From Lachnospiraceae bacterium MD335 (GTDB lineage: Bacteria > Bacillota > Clostridia > Lachnospirales > Lachnospiraceae), in the NCBI GenBank assembly GCA_000403335.2, contig KE159628.1, positions 1,004,850 to 1,068,849 of the forward strand: a stretch of DNA of 64,000 nucleotides, written 5' to 3'. Shown piece by piece: positions 25,649 through 34,585 of the stretch (the stretch's first letter is position 1; the number at the start of each line of letters is the position of its first letter). The position numbers and the translations under genes are program-made. Under the pieces are notes generated by a model, which ran no database searches, had not been told where the DNA came from, and worked only from the letters and a program-made list of their open reading frames with translations.

Positions 25649-25998
25649 AAAGGGTATTGCAGAACCAAGCTGATAATGCTTATGACCAAAGCGATTAAGG
25701 CTATGACAACAGGAAGTTTTCCTTTAAAATAATCTTCTTTCCTGTATAAAAAATAGCGGGTTGCTTTGTCCGTTGGCTGTATAAATTTCGGAGCATTGCC
25801 ATCAACGATAACCTTTCCTGTTGAAGTTAAAGTTTGCTTCTGCTGAATGCATATGAGGTCATGTTTTAGGAATATGTCCTTTTGCTGCTCACTGCAAAAA
25901 TCATATGATATTTTCCGCTTTTTGAGTATGCGGTGCAGGACATATTTTTCTTTCAGGGATAACATGATTTTGTCATAGTCGTCAGCATAATCTTGCAT
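25645..25998 (-). CDS. Small protein with C-terminal membrane helix
   Basis: ATG 25998 is chosen because GGAGG precedes it; the product has 117 residues. The cytoplasmic part (LSLKEKYVLHRILKKRKISY, GKVIVDGNAPKFIQPTDKA) looks like a small winged-helix-type fold and ends in a membrane helix (LPVVIALIALVISIISLVL). It runs opposite to the early operon, so it may be expressed in the lysogen. It is followed convergently by the small membrane protein at 25520. The family is not recognised. Confidence 0.6.
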   Translation of the reverse strand: MQDYADDYDKIMLSLKEKYVLHRILKKRKISYDFCSEQQKDIFLKHDLICIQQKQTLTSTGKVIVDGNAPKFIQPTDKATRYFLYRKEDYFKGKLPVVIALIALVISIISLVLQYPF

Positions 25999-26145
25999 TA
26001 TGTTTGACCTCCGGGTTATCTGTTGCGCCATACATGATCCTCATTTTGGCAAAGCGGAGTGTTATTGGCAGCAATTTATACAAAGTTATTGTAACACATT
26101 GTAATAACTTATTAAAGTAAAAAGTTTCAGAAAGGGGGTGCACCG

Positions 26146-26349
26146 ATGAAGAGGGGGTTATCACCGTGGAGCAAGCAGTGCAAGGTACAGATGCTTGTGC
26201 TTGAAAAAAGTCTTGACCAGTTGAGTAAGGAAACAGGTTTCTCGAAATCGTATCTTTCTTCCATTATAAACGGAAGGATAATCGTTCCGGAGGAAACCGT
26301 GAAGGTTATCAGTAATGCATTGGACGTTGACATGGCGCTGATAGGGTAA
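26146..26349 (+). CDS. Cro-like XRE regulator
   Basis: The 67-residue protein is little more than a helix-turn-helix: LDQLSKETGFSKSYLSSIIN (residues about 24-43) followed by VKVISNALDVDMALIG. AAAGGGGGTG precedes ATG 26146. Position after the early promoter suggests a Cro-type role. Confidence 0.75.
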   Translation: MKRGLSPWSKQCKVQMLVLEKSLDQLSKETGFSKSYLSSIINGRIIVPEETVKVISNALDVDMALIG

Positions 26350-26385
26350 CTGGTTTTATTATACCGAACGGGGGTGAAAAGAAAA

Positions 26386-26859
26386 ATGTCAAATATAACC
26401 GCAGAGACCAGCTCAAACGCATTTTACCGGGCACGCTGCGCGGCTTCAACACACAATGAACAGCTGAAAAGCAGGGAAGGGGCAGCGGACATCATGTCTA
26501 TTGACAGGGGGAGACTCTACAGGATAGAAAAAGGGTTAATAAATCCCTATCCCGAAGAAGTCCACCTGATGGCGGATTTGTACAATGCGCCGGAGCTTAG
26601 GAATTATTACTGCACCGGAATGTGCCCGCTTGGCAGTGAGATGTCAAAAGCATCCGTTGAGGATTTGGACAGGATAACAATCAGGGTGGTTTCGGCATTC
26701 CGCAGACTGGATGGAACAAAGGAGTTGCTGCTTGACATTACAGAAGACGGAATTGTTTCGGATGATGAAAGACAGGACATGCATAAGGTGCTCGAAAGCC
26801 TTGAGGAACTGGAAGGGATTGCTCAAAGTTTGAAGATTTGGGTAAAGAAAAATATGTAG
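26386..26859 (+). CDS. XRE family regulator with C-terminal extension
   Basis: ATG 26386 (157 residues) is preferred; GTG 26374 is an alternative. The N-terminal half has a helix-turn-helix (GAADIMSIDRGRLYRIEKGL, then PYPEEVHLMADLYNAPEL) and MCPLGSE, and the C-terminal half is helical (MHKVLESLEELEGIAQSLKI). It resembles early regulators of Clostridial prophages. It lies in the early operon. Confidence 0.7.
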   Translation: MSNITAETSSNAFYRARCAASTHNEQLKSREGAADIMSIDRGRLYRIEKGLINPYPEEVHLMADLYNAPELRNYYCTGMCPLGSEMSKASVEDLDRITIRVVSAFRRLDGTKELLLDITEDGIVSDDERQDMHKVLESLEELEGIAQSLKIWVKKNM

Positions 26860-26870
26860 GAGGCGATGAT

Positions 26871-27017
26871 TTGAATAATTTAAAGGCGGCTGTCAAAAAA
26901 GCGACAGGACATGAAGTAAAATATATCTTTTCCTATAATTTATCACCAGGTGGATATGTCGATTATGGGACAGGAGATAAAACATACTCAATAAAAATAG
27001 AAAACTTAGAGCTTTGA
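26871..27017 (+). CDS. Small hypothetical phage protein (TTG start)
   Basis: AGGAGG lies 7 bases before TTG 26871, giving 48 residues (NNLKAAVKKATGHEVKYIF, SPGGYVDYGTGDKTYS). Codon-level continuity and the excellent ribosome site support it although it is short. The function is unknown. Confidence 0.5.
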   Translation: MNNLKAAVKKATGHEVKYIFSYNLSPGGYVDYGTGDKTYSIKIENLEL

Positions 27018-27030
27018 AAGGGGGCATGGA

Positions 27031-27288
27031 ATGCAGGCATTGGAAAAGGCATCAGGAGTTATTGGAAAGCCTAAAAGACTGTTTGTAACTTCAAATGATG
27101 TAATGAAACTTCTTGGATGTAAGAAAAGCTATGCATCTAAAGTGATACAGGATATTAATGCAGAAGCAAAACAGAGGGGGGAGCACGCTTTTCCTGCCGG
27201 AAAGGCAAATAAATACATATTTGCAAAGACTTTTGCGCTTCCTATGGAAGATGTTGAGAGCGTGATGGTTGAAGAACAGGAGGAATGA
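27031..27288 (+). CDS. DNA-binding protein, candidate excisionase
   Basis: The 85-residue product has a winged-helix/HTH of the excisionase type: LFVTSNDVMKLLGCKKSYAS, KVIQDINAEAKQRGEHAFPA and GKANKYIFAKTFALP. Such proteins in Firmicute mobile elements bind DNA for excision or regulate early transcription. AAAGGGGG lies upstream and the gene sits in the early operon. The excisionase role is inferred. Confidence 0.6.
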   Translation: MQALEKASGVIGKPKRLFVTSNDVMKLLGCKKSYASKVIQDINAEAKQRGEHAFPAGKANKYIFAKTFALPMEDVESVMVEEQEE

Positions 27289-27289
27289 C

Positions 27290-27481
27290 ATGGCATATTA
27301 CAGTATTTGTCCTAGATGCGGATGCCATTTGGATCCGCAGGAAAAGTGCGACTGTGAGACAGAGGAAGCAGAAAAACAGGATTTTTTCAGTAGACATATA
27401 GAAATGAGTCCGAAATCAGGACAGCTTGTGTTTGTGTTCGGGGACGGGGAGGCGGCATATGAGGAAAAAAGTTATTGCTAA
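27290..27481 (+). CDS. Small zinc-ribbon protein
   Basis: The 63-residue frame begins MAYYSICPRCGCHLDPQEKC, with a C-x2-C-x8-C-x-C cluster likely to bind zinc. CAGGAGG lies upstream of ATG 27290, overlapping the end of the previous gene. The function is unknown. Confidence 0.6.
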   Translation: MAYYSICPRCGCHLDPQEKCDCETEEAEKQDFFSRHIEMSPKSGQLVFVFGDGEAAYEEKSYC

Positions 27482-27635
27482 ACTGTGTTTGGTAATTGGG
27501 ATTACTGCTTTTGCGGTTGCGGCATGGATAAGCTATTTAAACAACGCATCAACAGTAAATGTACCTGCGCAGGATATAGAGGATATAAAATATCAAATTC
27601 CTTACAAGGAGTGGTGGGATTGTTTAAAGGAATGA
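27459..27635 (+). CDS. Small membrane protein
   Basis: ATG 27459 follows GGGGAGG and gives 58 residues: a basic start, a membrane helix (LCLVIGITAFAVAAWISYL) and a polar tail ending YKEWWDCLKE. It overlaps the zinc-ribbon gene and shares ATGA with the next gene, so the three are translationally coupled. The function is unknown. Confidence 0.6.
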   Translation: MRKKVIAKLCLVIGITAFAVAAWISYLNNASTVNVPAQDIEDIKYQIPYKEWWDCLKE

Positions 27636-27874
27636 TTAATCTGTTGATTTCAGGCTGCTATGCCGCAGTGATTACTTATATGGTTGGAAAATGGGGATTT
27701 TTCATGGCGTACATGGAAAGGGGATATGTAGCTGTCGGAGGTGAATATTTTCTTATTCCGATGACGTACTGTGCGGCAGGGAGCGCCATGCATTATTTTA
27801 TCAGCGCACTGGAGGGATTGAAGCGTGGGAAAGACTGTAATGAAAAAGGAAGTGGAAGAGCTGCTCGGCTGTAG
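27632..27874 (+). CDS. Two-helix membrane protein
   Basis: The 80-residue product begins with a hydrophobic segment (INLLISGCYAAVITYMVG) and has a second one (YFLIPMTYCAAGSAMHYFI). The start overlaps the preceding stop (ATGA). The position and topology suggest a pair with the preceding membrane peptide. The function is unknown. Confidence 0.55.
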   Translation: MINLLISGCYAAVITYMVGKWGFFMAYMERGYVAVGGEYFLIPMTYCAAGSAMHYFISALEGLKRGKDCNEKGSGRAARL

Positions 27875-28103
27875 CATCACGACGGAACAGTTCCGTGAGG
27901 CGCTGGAATATGCAAGGAAAAAACAAAAATACATATACGGACAGGAAAGGAGGCTGACGGTTTTGCAGCACTGGTATCTTGTAAAACTGACGGAAGAATA
28001 TGTCAGGAGTCTTTCGTTTGCAAAAGAGACGGTGGATTTATGCGGAACGCTGCGCAATATGGAAAAAGAGCACCCGACAAAAGTCAAGGCGCCCAACACG
28101 TAA
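27825..28103 (+). CDS. Hypothetical early phage protein
   Basis: GTG 27825 begins a 92-residue product (MGKTVMKKEVEELLGCSITT, VLQHWYLVKLTEEYVRSLSF). It is helical and charged, and overlaps the previous gene by 50 bases. I do not recognise the family. Confidence 0.55.
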   Translation: MGKTVMKKEVEELLGCSITTEQFREALEYARKKQKYIYGQERRLTVLQHWYLVKLTEEYVRSLSFAKETVDLCGTLRNMEKEHPTKVKAPNT

Positions 28104-28164
28104 CCATATTGTAACATCTTCTGCCTTATAAATCAATAGAAAAAACAATATGGAGGTAATTTTT

Positions 28165-29307
28165 ATGGACAATTCTAATGCGTTGGCTGAAATACAGTCA
28201 AAGTATCAAAACTGTAACTTGCTGATCCCATCAGCTACATCAGTACAGATTAACCCGTTTTATAAATGTACGGTTATGGAAGTGACGGCGGACACTTCGG
28301 AAAATTCCGGTGATATTTTCAAGGTTGGAAATACGAAAGTTGGAGAAGACCATAATGGAAAGGCAATATATGCGGATCTCTTTTCTCCCGCAAAACCACT
28401 TCTTATGAAACTGGCAACTGCCGCAGGCATCCAGTTCCATCCGGAACATACAACCGTAATCCGGGAAAATTCAAATACTTATGTGGGAAAAGCGTATGGA
28501 GCGTTAAGGCTTCCGGACGGAACTTTTAAGACTCACGTGGAAACAAAGCGCATTTGCCTTGATGATGAAGAGGCGAAATACCGTCTTGAGTTTATGGATA
28601 AATCTATTATGGGTATCCATGAGTGGAAAGCAGCTAAAGCTGCTGCGGAAATGTTCAAGGGTGAATGGCGTGAAAATCCGGAAAATCTTAATCAGTGGAA
28701 TAAACCGGAGAAATATTATGTCATTGCTGATTGTGACAGGGAAAAGTATATTGAACGTTCTGTGTTGGTAAATATGACGCTGCTTCGGAAAACGGCGTCT
28801 GAAAAAGCTCAGACAGGAGCAATTCTTAGGGTTATTAGGGCACTTTTGGGAATAAAGGGAACATATAAGCTGCAAGAACTCAATAAGCCTTTTGCGGTTC
28901 CGACTGTAACATTTTCTCCGGATTATTCGGACGCATCAGTCCGGCAGGCAATGCTGCAGCAGGGAATGAACTCTATGGGAAATATGTTTGGGGCGGCATC
29001 TGTACCGCCTGCGGCTCGGTCATTTGGCAATGAGGTTTTTGCAAATACATTTAATCCGGAAGAAAACTTGGATAATCCTGTGTTTGCATCAGAATGCGAC
29101 GTGGATCATGAGGAGTTATATACGGATTATGAGCAGACACCACAGGTACCGTCAGGACAGGGAGAAGAACTGTCGCAGCAGGAAGAATCGACAGGATATT
29201 TCTGTTCTGAGTGTGAAAAGGAAATAAAAGAAAATGTGTATACATATTCCCTTAATAAATTCGGAAGACCATTATGCATGAAATGTCAAAAAGGAGCAGG
29301 TAAATAA
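28165..29307 (+). CDS. Phage protein, candidate ssDNA-annealing protein, with C-terminal zinc finger
   Basis: ATG 28165 follows TGGAGG; the product has 380 residues. The stretch AILRVIRALLGIKGTYKLQE followed by LNKPFAVPTVTFSPDYSD resembles the region of phage Rad52/RecT-like annealing proteins in which a helix (R-A-x-R) precedes a catalogue of beta strands. The last 45 residues hold FCSECEKEI and LCMKCQK, a four-cysteine zinc finger. Being two genes upstream of the SbcD-SbcC fusion, an annealing partner is a logical role, but this assignment is inferred. It could alternatively be a structural-type early hypothetical. Confidence 0.5.
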   Translation: MDNSNALAEIQSKYQNCNLLIPSATSVQINPFYKCTVMEVTADTSENSGDIFKVGNTKVGEDHNGKAIYADLFSPAKPLLMKLATAAGIQFHPEHTTVIRENSNTYVGKAYGALRLPDGTFKTHVETKRICLDDEEAKYRLEFMDKSIMGIHEWKAAKAAAEMFKGEWRENPENLNQWNKPEKYYVIADCDREKYIERSVLVNMTLLRKTASEKAQTGAILRVIRALLGIKGTYKLQELNKPFAVPTVTFSPDYSDASVRQAMLQQGMNSMGNMFGAASVPPAARSFGNEVFANTFNPEENLDNPVFASECDVDHEELYTDYEQTPQVPSGQGEELSQQEESTGYFCSECEKEIKENVYTYSLNKFGRPLCMKCQKGAGK

Positions 29308-29750
29308 TGAAGATAATTAGGATTTCGACAGATCTTGAATTAACGGTACATGAGTTCCCAATCGGAACCCATGCGCGGCAGAACCAGTTTTTGCGCGAAC
29401 TGATTGGAAATTATTGCAGCATATATGAGCATGTAATGCCAAGGCGGCTGTATACGGAACTGCATATGAAAGATGAACCGACCGAAGTTCCGGGGCAGTG
29501 CGTGAGTATGCTTGTCGATGAAGAAGGCAGACTGAAGGAAAATGATCTAAATCTGATTGGAAGCTATCTCTATGAAACGGACAGGCATAAGAATTATATT
29601 ATGGGAAATGTCCTGTTTGTCGGTGAGGAATTGACTGACAATGGAATTGATTTCTGCGGAATTGAGGAATCCACGTTTAAAGTTTTGGAGCAGCAGCTAA
29701 ATAAGATGATTTTGGAAGGAAAAGCGGCAAAGGAGGCGGTAAAAAAATGA
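29307..29750 (+). CDS. DUF3846 family protein
   Basis: The 147-residue protein has LRELIGNYCSIYEHVMPRRL, VSMLVDEEGRLKENDLN and YIMGNVLFVGEE, characteristic of DUF3846, a family frequent in phages and mobile elements of gut Firmicutes and of unknown function. It overlaps both neighbours by 1 and 4 bases, in the recombination cluster. Confidence 0.8.
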   Translation: MKIIRISTDLELTVHEFPIGTHARQNQFLRELIGNYCSIYEHVMPRRLYTELHMKDEPTEVPGQCVSMLVDEEGRLKENDLNLIGSYLYETDRHKNYIMGNVLFVGEELTDNGIDFCGIEESTFKVLEQQLNKMILEGKAAKEAVKK

Positions 29751-32700
29751 AAATATTACATACGGCAGACTGGCATTTGGGCACATTCCGCAGTCCTGTA
29801 AAAGACGGAGTCAACCTTCGGACGGAGGACACGAAACGCTGCCTTAATGAACTGGTACGGGCAGCAAAAGAGGAAAGACCGGATTATTCCCTTATTTCCG
29901 GCGATGTGTTCCATGTAGGACGCTTATGGTCCGAAAGATGCTGTGAGGAAATCATCACGGCAATCCATTATATCAGGGAACTGGCAATGGTATCAGGGCA
30001 GGTTGTTGTCATGCGCGGCACGCCGAACCATGACGGCGCAGGGCAGTTCAACGTCCTTGGGGAGATGTTCGCGGACAGCCGGAACGTGCATATCGTGACA
30101 ACGCCGCAGGTCCTTTCGTTTTATGACGCGGATATTGCGGTGCTTCCGGGATTTGACAGCGGGATTTACCGTACAAAATTTCCAGGGCTTTCCAAGGAGG
30201 ATGAAAACGCTGCGATAACAAATGAACTTGCCAATATTGTTACGGGACTGAAAGCGCAGTGCAGGCAGGATAAGACGAGCATCCTCATGGCGCATTATAC
30301 GGTACCCGGATGCAATACGGAAAGCGGACAGACAATGATGATGACGCAGTTTGAGCCGGTCATCCCGCAGGAGGCATTACTGGCGGCAGACTATGATTTG
30401 GTTGCCTTGGGGCATATTCACAGACCGCAGAGGATACTGTCAAATAGCTGGTACTATTCGGGTGCGGTAAATGCCATAAATTTTAACGACGCGGGACAGG
30501 AGAGGGGATTTTGGCTCCACACGGATTTGCCGTTTGGGGGATGGGACAGCAGCTTTATTAAAACGCCAATCAGGGAATTTAAGACAATCTGCCTTGATAA
30601 TGAAGACATTAGTCAATTGAATGCAGGTGCAGTTGACATGGTTGCGACTTATAAATGGCGTGGCGAGGTGGATGACAAGATTGTCCGCATCCACTACACC
30701 TGCTCAGCGGAGAACAGCAAGGCGCTGAATACGGCGCTGCTCGAGAAGGAGCTGCTTGATGACGGCGCCTTCATGGTATGGGAAATATTGCCGGAGAAAA
30801 TTGCCGAATTTGCAAACAGACAGGAACTTGCCAACACAACGGATCCGGAAGAAAACCTTATAAGATATTTGGAGGAAAAGCAGTTTCCGCAGGAAGAGAT
30901 ACAGGCGCTTGTATTGAAAGCAAGACCGGTCATTTCGGAGGCGGAGGCGGGAATGACCGCGGCAATCAATACGGGAATGTTTGAGCCGGTGGAGATTACG
31001 GTCAGGAATTACCGCAACTATGAGGAAGAACATTTCAGCTTTGAGAATATAAGTTTCTGCACTATTAACGGACAGAACGGAGCAGGCAAAAGCAGCCTGT
31101 TCATGGACGCAATCATTGACTGCCTGTATGAAGAACCGAGGGAGGGAGAACTGACGGGATGGATACGGAACGACGAAAAAGCCCGTTCCGGCGCCATTAT
31201 CTTCACGTTCCGTATCGGTGAAAAGACATACAGGGTTACAAGGACGAGGGCACGTTCCGGGAAAGGGACGCTGAATATTGCACAGCTTGTTGACGGTGAC
31301 TGGAAAGACTGCTCAAAAGAACGTTACAATGACACGCAGCAGGAGATTGTGGATATTCTCGGAATGGACAGCTTAACATTCAAATCCTGTGCGCTTATCA
31401 TGCAGGACCAGTACGGTTTGTTTTTGCAGGCAAAACCGGAGGAAAGGATTGAGGTACTTGGAACCCTGCTCGGTCTTGGGGTTTATCAGGCAATGGAGAA
31501 AATCGCACAGGATAAGGCAAAGACAAACGCGGCAAAGAACCGTGAATTGAAACAGGAAATTGAAATCCACAGCAGTACGATTTCGCAGCTTGGAAATCCT
31601 GATGAAGCTCTTGCAGCGTGTCAGGCGGAACTGGCAGGGTACGAGAGAAGCTTGCAGGCGAAGATAGCAGAAAGGGATCATCAGAAACTTATCCTTGCAA
31701 ATCAGCAGGCAGCCGCAGAAAGGCGGACAAAGCTGTTGGCATCTATTACTACTCTGCAGAGCAAAAAGGCGGCGACAGAGCAGAACAGGGATGTTCAACA
31801 GGCAATTATCAAGAGTAGCACTGAATTTTTGGACGGCAGGAATGAAATCATGGAAAAGGTTGCGGAGTACAACTCCATGGTGGAAAAGGAAAAAACGCTT
31901 GCGGCAGAAACGGCGCTGTATTTATCCAAAAAAAACGAGGCAGAAGAACTTGCGCGGCAGGCTGAAACCGAACGGCTGAACATTGACGGATACGCTGCAA
32001 AAATAAAACAGAAGGAATATGAACTTATACTGGCGCAGCCGACAGAACAGGCTTCCGTTATCAGGGAAAAAGCGGCAGAATATGAACGGAAAAAAGCAGA
32101 ACTGGAGGAGTTGCAGGAAAAAGCGGTTGCGTATCAGCAGGCAAAGACGGAACATTCCGTTGCTGTGTTCCACCATGATGAAACGGCAGGGAAATTTGAT
32201 ACGGAAAGAAAGTCTTTGGATGAGCAGAAAAAGGTCCTTGAGAAGAAAGTGGAAATCCTGGGCGAATCCGGATGCGTCGACATTGACAATGCACACTGCC
32301 GCTTTTTGCAGGATGCCATTGAAGCAAGGGAAAAGCTAGCAAGGTTTGACGTGTTGTATGCGGATATCGCGGCACGGCGTGACTGCGAGCTTGCAAAATC
32401 GAAGCAGGTCGTTGACAAAAAATATGCGGAAATGCATGCGGTAGGTTTTGATGCGGCGGCGCTTACCGTTCTTCAGACCGAATGCGCGGCACTGTTCCCG
32501 TATGCTTCGCAGCTTGAGACCATTAAGCAGAGGGAAAGTAAAATTGTCCTGCTGAAAGCAGATATTGAAAATTTACGGGTAAATATGCTTGAGGTGGAAA
32601 CAAGGCTTGCAGCGGTAAGGCAGAGAGCCGACGCGGCGGCCCAGGAGCGTGACGGATACGCAAAATCCTTTGAGGAACACACAGAGGTGGAAAGTTTCAT

Positions 32701-33571
32701 ACTGATGTTGAAACCCTGGCTTGAAAAGGAAAAGCAACTGTCAGTGGAGGAAGTACGCAGGACAGGCGCGTTGGACAGGGTATCGGAACTTTCGGCAGAG
32801 ATTGAAGACCTTGACAGGGAGATTGCGGAAAAGCAGACGGAAATAGGGAAGGAAGAAGTTGCCATGTGCGGCATTGAGGAACTGACGGGTGCCGTTGCAA
32901 AAATGAATGCGGAAGTGGATGCGGTCAGTGCACTGGTGCGGGAACAGCAGATGAAGCTTGGGGCACTGCGTCAGAAGTCGGAGCAGGCTGCCAGTCTGAA
33001 ACAACAGATTGCGGCATTGAACGAACGGCAGACGGAATATGCAAAAGAGGCATCGGATTATGAAATCTTAAAGACAGCTTTCAGTCAGAACGGCGTTCCG
33101 CATCAGATTATCCGGTCCATTATTCCGCAGCTGGGTGCCACATCCAATACTATTCTCGGACAGATGACGGGCGGGAAAATGGGCGTGGATTTCCGGCTGG
33201 AAAAGTTACAGAAAAACGGCAGGGAAAAAACGTCGCTTGACATTTTCATAGAGGAAAACGGGAAACCGGCGCTGCCATATCTGTCAAAGTCAGGCGGGGA
33301 AAAAGTAAAATCGTCGCTTTCCGTAATCCTGGCACTGGCGGAACTGAAATCATCGTCGGCAGGAATCCAGCTCGGAATGCTTTTCATTGACGAACCACCG
33401 TTCCTTGATTCGGACGGTGTTGAGGCGTACTGTGACGCACTGGAAACCATTCAGGGAAGGTACCGCAATATCAAGATTATGGCAATCACGCATGACCCCA
33501 CCATGAAAGCGCGTTTTCCGCAGAATATTGACGTGGTGAAGACGGAAAACGGCAGCAGGGTGGTTTACTAA
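29747..33571 (+). CDS. Single-chain SbcD-SbcC (Mre11-Rad50) fusion
   Basis: One 1274-residue chain contains the whole nuclease-ATPase complex. Residues 1 to about 400 are the metallophosphoesterase: D8-W-H10, G52-D53, N94-H95-D96, H183 (MAHY) and G222-H-I-H225. From about 420 follows the ABC ATPase: Walker A NGQNGAGKSS (about 441-450), the Q-loop at MQDQYG, a long coiled coil (about 590-1120) with a hook CVDIDNAHC (C843, C851), then the signature LSKSGGEKVKSS (about 1179-1190) and Walker B MLFIDEPP (about 1211-1218). In most bacteria sbcD and sbcC are separate, as are T4 gp47 and gp46. The hook spacing C-x7-C differs from the usual C-x2-C. The role is probably end processing for phage recombination or replication. 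Confidence 0.9.
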   Translation: MKILHTADWHLGTFRSPVKDGVNLRTEDTKRCLNELVRAAKEERPDYSLISGDVFHVGRLWSERCCEEIITAIHYIRELAMVSGQVVVMRGTPNHDGAGQFNVLGEMFADSRNVHIVTTPQVLSFYDADIAVLPGFDSGIYRTKFPGLSKEDENAAITNELANIVTGLKAQCRQDKTSILMAHYTVPGCNTESGQTMMMTQFEPVIPQEALLAADYDLVALGHIHRPQRILSNSWYYSGAVNAINFNDAGQERGFWLHTDLPFGGWDSSFIKTPIREFKTICLDNEDISQLNAGAVDMVATYKWRGEVDDKIVRIHYTCSAENSKALNTALLEKELLDDGAFMVWEILPEKIAEFANRQELANTTDPEENLIRYLEEKQFPQEEIQALVLKARPVISEAEAGMTAAINTGMFEPVEITVRNYRNYEEEHFSFENISFCTINGQNGAGKSSLFMDAIIDCLYEEPREGELTGWIRNDEKARSGAIIFTFRIGEKTYRVTRTRARSGKGTLNIAQLVDGDWKDCSKERYNDTQQEIVDILGMDSLTFKSCALIMQDQYGLFLQAKPEERIEVLGTLLGLGVYQAMEKIAQDKAKTNAAKNRELKQEIEIHSSTISQLGNPDEALAACQAELAGYERSLQAKIAERDHQKLILANQQAAAERRTKLLASITTLQSKKAATEQNRDVQQAIIKSSTEFLDGRNEIMEKVAEYNSMVEKEKTLAAETALYLSKKNEAEELARQAETERLNIDGYAAKIKQKEYELILAQPTEQASVIREKAAEYERKKAELEELQEKAVAYQQAKTEHSVAVFHHDETAGKFDTERKSLDEQKKVLEKKVEILGESGCVDIDNAHCRFLQDAIEAREKLARFDVLYADIAARRDCELAKSKQVVDKKYAEMHAVGFDAAALTVLQTECAALFPYASQLETIKQRESKIVLLKADIENLRVNMLEVETRLAAVRQRADAAAQERDGYAKSFEEHTEVESFILMLKPWLEKEKQLSVEEVRRTGALDRVSELSAEIEDLDREIAEKQTEIGKEEVAMCGIEELTGAVAKMNAEVDAVSALVREQQMKLGALRQKSEQAASLKQQIAALNERQTEYAKEASDYEILKTAFSQNGVPHQIIRSIIPQLGATSNTILGQMTGGKMGVDFRLEKLQKNGREKTSLDIFIEENGKPALPYLSKSGGEKVKSSLSVILALAELKSSSAGIQLGMLFIDEPPFLDSDGVEAYCDALETIQGRYRNIKIMAITHDPTMKARFPQNIDVVKTENGSRVVY

Positions 33572-33616
33572 AAAATATGCCAAAGGCTGGTTCTTTTGGC
33601 GGAAGGAAGTGATTAG

Positions 33617-34585
33617 TTGGCAAAGAAATATTTCTGGCTGAAACTGAAAGAGGATTTTTTTGATGATGATGCCATTAACTGGCTTGAGGAACAGCCGAAG
33701 GGAAAAGAGTATGCACTCTTTTATTTGAAATTATGCTTAAAATCCTTAAAAACGGACGGGATACTGATTCGGACGGTAGGGACAATGTTAGTGCCATACG
33801 ACATGAAAAAACTGTCTGAGATAACCAAAACGGAATTTGATACGGTTGTTGTGGCAATGGAACTTTTAAAGAACATCGGACTGGTGGAAATTTTGGAAAA
33901 CGGGGAGATTTTTCTGCCGGGTTTACATCAGATGGTAGGTTCCGAAACCAAGTGGGCAAGGTATAAAAGAAAAGATAACATATTGGAAAATTTCCAAGAA
34001 AATTCCAACAATAGTAAATTGGAAAATTTCCAAGAGGCTTCCAATGATAGTAAATTGGAAAATTTCCAAGAGGCTTCCAATGATGTTCCAAAAAAAGTCC
34101 AAACAGAGAATAGAGATAGAGATAAAGAGATAGATAATAATATTATTGTTGCGCCTGCGGGCAACGGACCAAATGATACCCCTGATGACATACAGGAGAA
34201 ATATCCAATCGGCGACTTTGAATATCAGTGTGTGGATATACTGATCCGGTCATGTGTGGCGGTATTCCCAAACTCAAAAGTACCGAAAACGGAGGCGGAG
34301 AAACGAAAATGGGCTGTGGAAATTGAACGGATGAAGCGTTTGGATGGGAGGATTGAGTCGGACATCGTTGAAGCACTTACATACGCGACCACGGACGGGT
34401 TTTGGAAGTCCAATATCCGCAGCACGAAGAAGTTCAGGGAAAAATTCGAGACGCTGATTGTCCAAAGCAGGGGCAGGCAGGGGAAAAACATCAGGGCTAA
34501 CTGCTTCAATCAGTTTCCGCAGAATAATTATGATATGCAGGCAATTGAACGTGAACTATTAGCGAACGGCGGTGATGTGGAATGA
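33617..34585 (+). CDS. Phage replisome organizer (Phage_rep_org_N)
   Basis: TTG 33617 after GGAAGGAAGTG starts a 322-residue protein. The N-terminal domain (FWLKLKEDFFDDDAINWLEE, GKEYALFYLKLCLKSL, GTMLVPYDMKKLSEI) is that of phage replisome organizers, winged-helix proteins that bind the origin and load helicase. Residues about 123-155 are three repeats of LENFQE-A/N-S-N, encoded by the iterons described at 33983. The C-terminal part (TEAEKRKWAVEIERM, ALTYATTDGFWKSNI) resembles DnaD/primosome-type C-termini. It acts with host or phage helicase loader; no phage helicase was recognised. Confidence 0.85.
   Translation: MAKKYFWLKLKEDFFDDDAINWLEEQPKGKEYALFYLKLCLKSLKTDGILIRTVGTMLVPYDMKKLSEITKTEFDTVVVAMELLKNIGLVEILENGEIFLPGLHQMVGSETKWARYKRKDNILENFQENSNNSKLENFQEASNDSKLENFQEASNDVPKKVQTENRDRDKEIDNNIIVAPAGNGPNDTPDDIQEKYPIGDFEYQCVDILIRSCVAVFPNSKVPKTEAEKRKWAVEIERMKRLDGRIESDIVEALTYATTDGFWKSNIRSTKKFREKFETLIVQSRGRQGKNIRANCFNQFPQNNYDMQAIERELLANGGDVE
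33983..34083 (+). repeat. Three 36-bp iterons inside the replication gene, candidate origin
   Basis: The near-palindrome TTGGAAAATTTCCAA occurs at 33983, 34019 and 34055, exactly 36 bases apart, within a longer 36-bp repeat (second and third copies almost identical, first diverged). An A/T-rich tract with short purine repeats (34090-34150, ending in ATAATAATATTATTG) follows directly. Lambda and many Firmicute phages place initiator-binding iterons and a melting region inside the initiator gene. The repeats keep the reading frame. Confidence 0.75.

Noticed and set aside
33983-34083. CRISPR-like regular repeats
   Set aside because: Only three copies, in frame within the replisome organizer and without variable spacers or cas genes; iterons are the better explanation.
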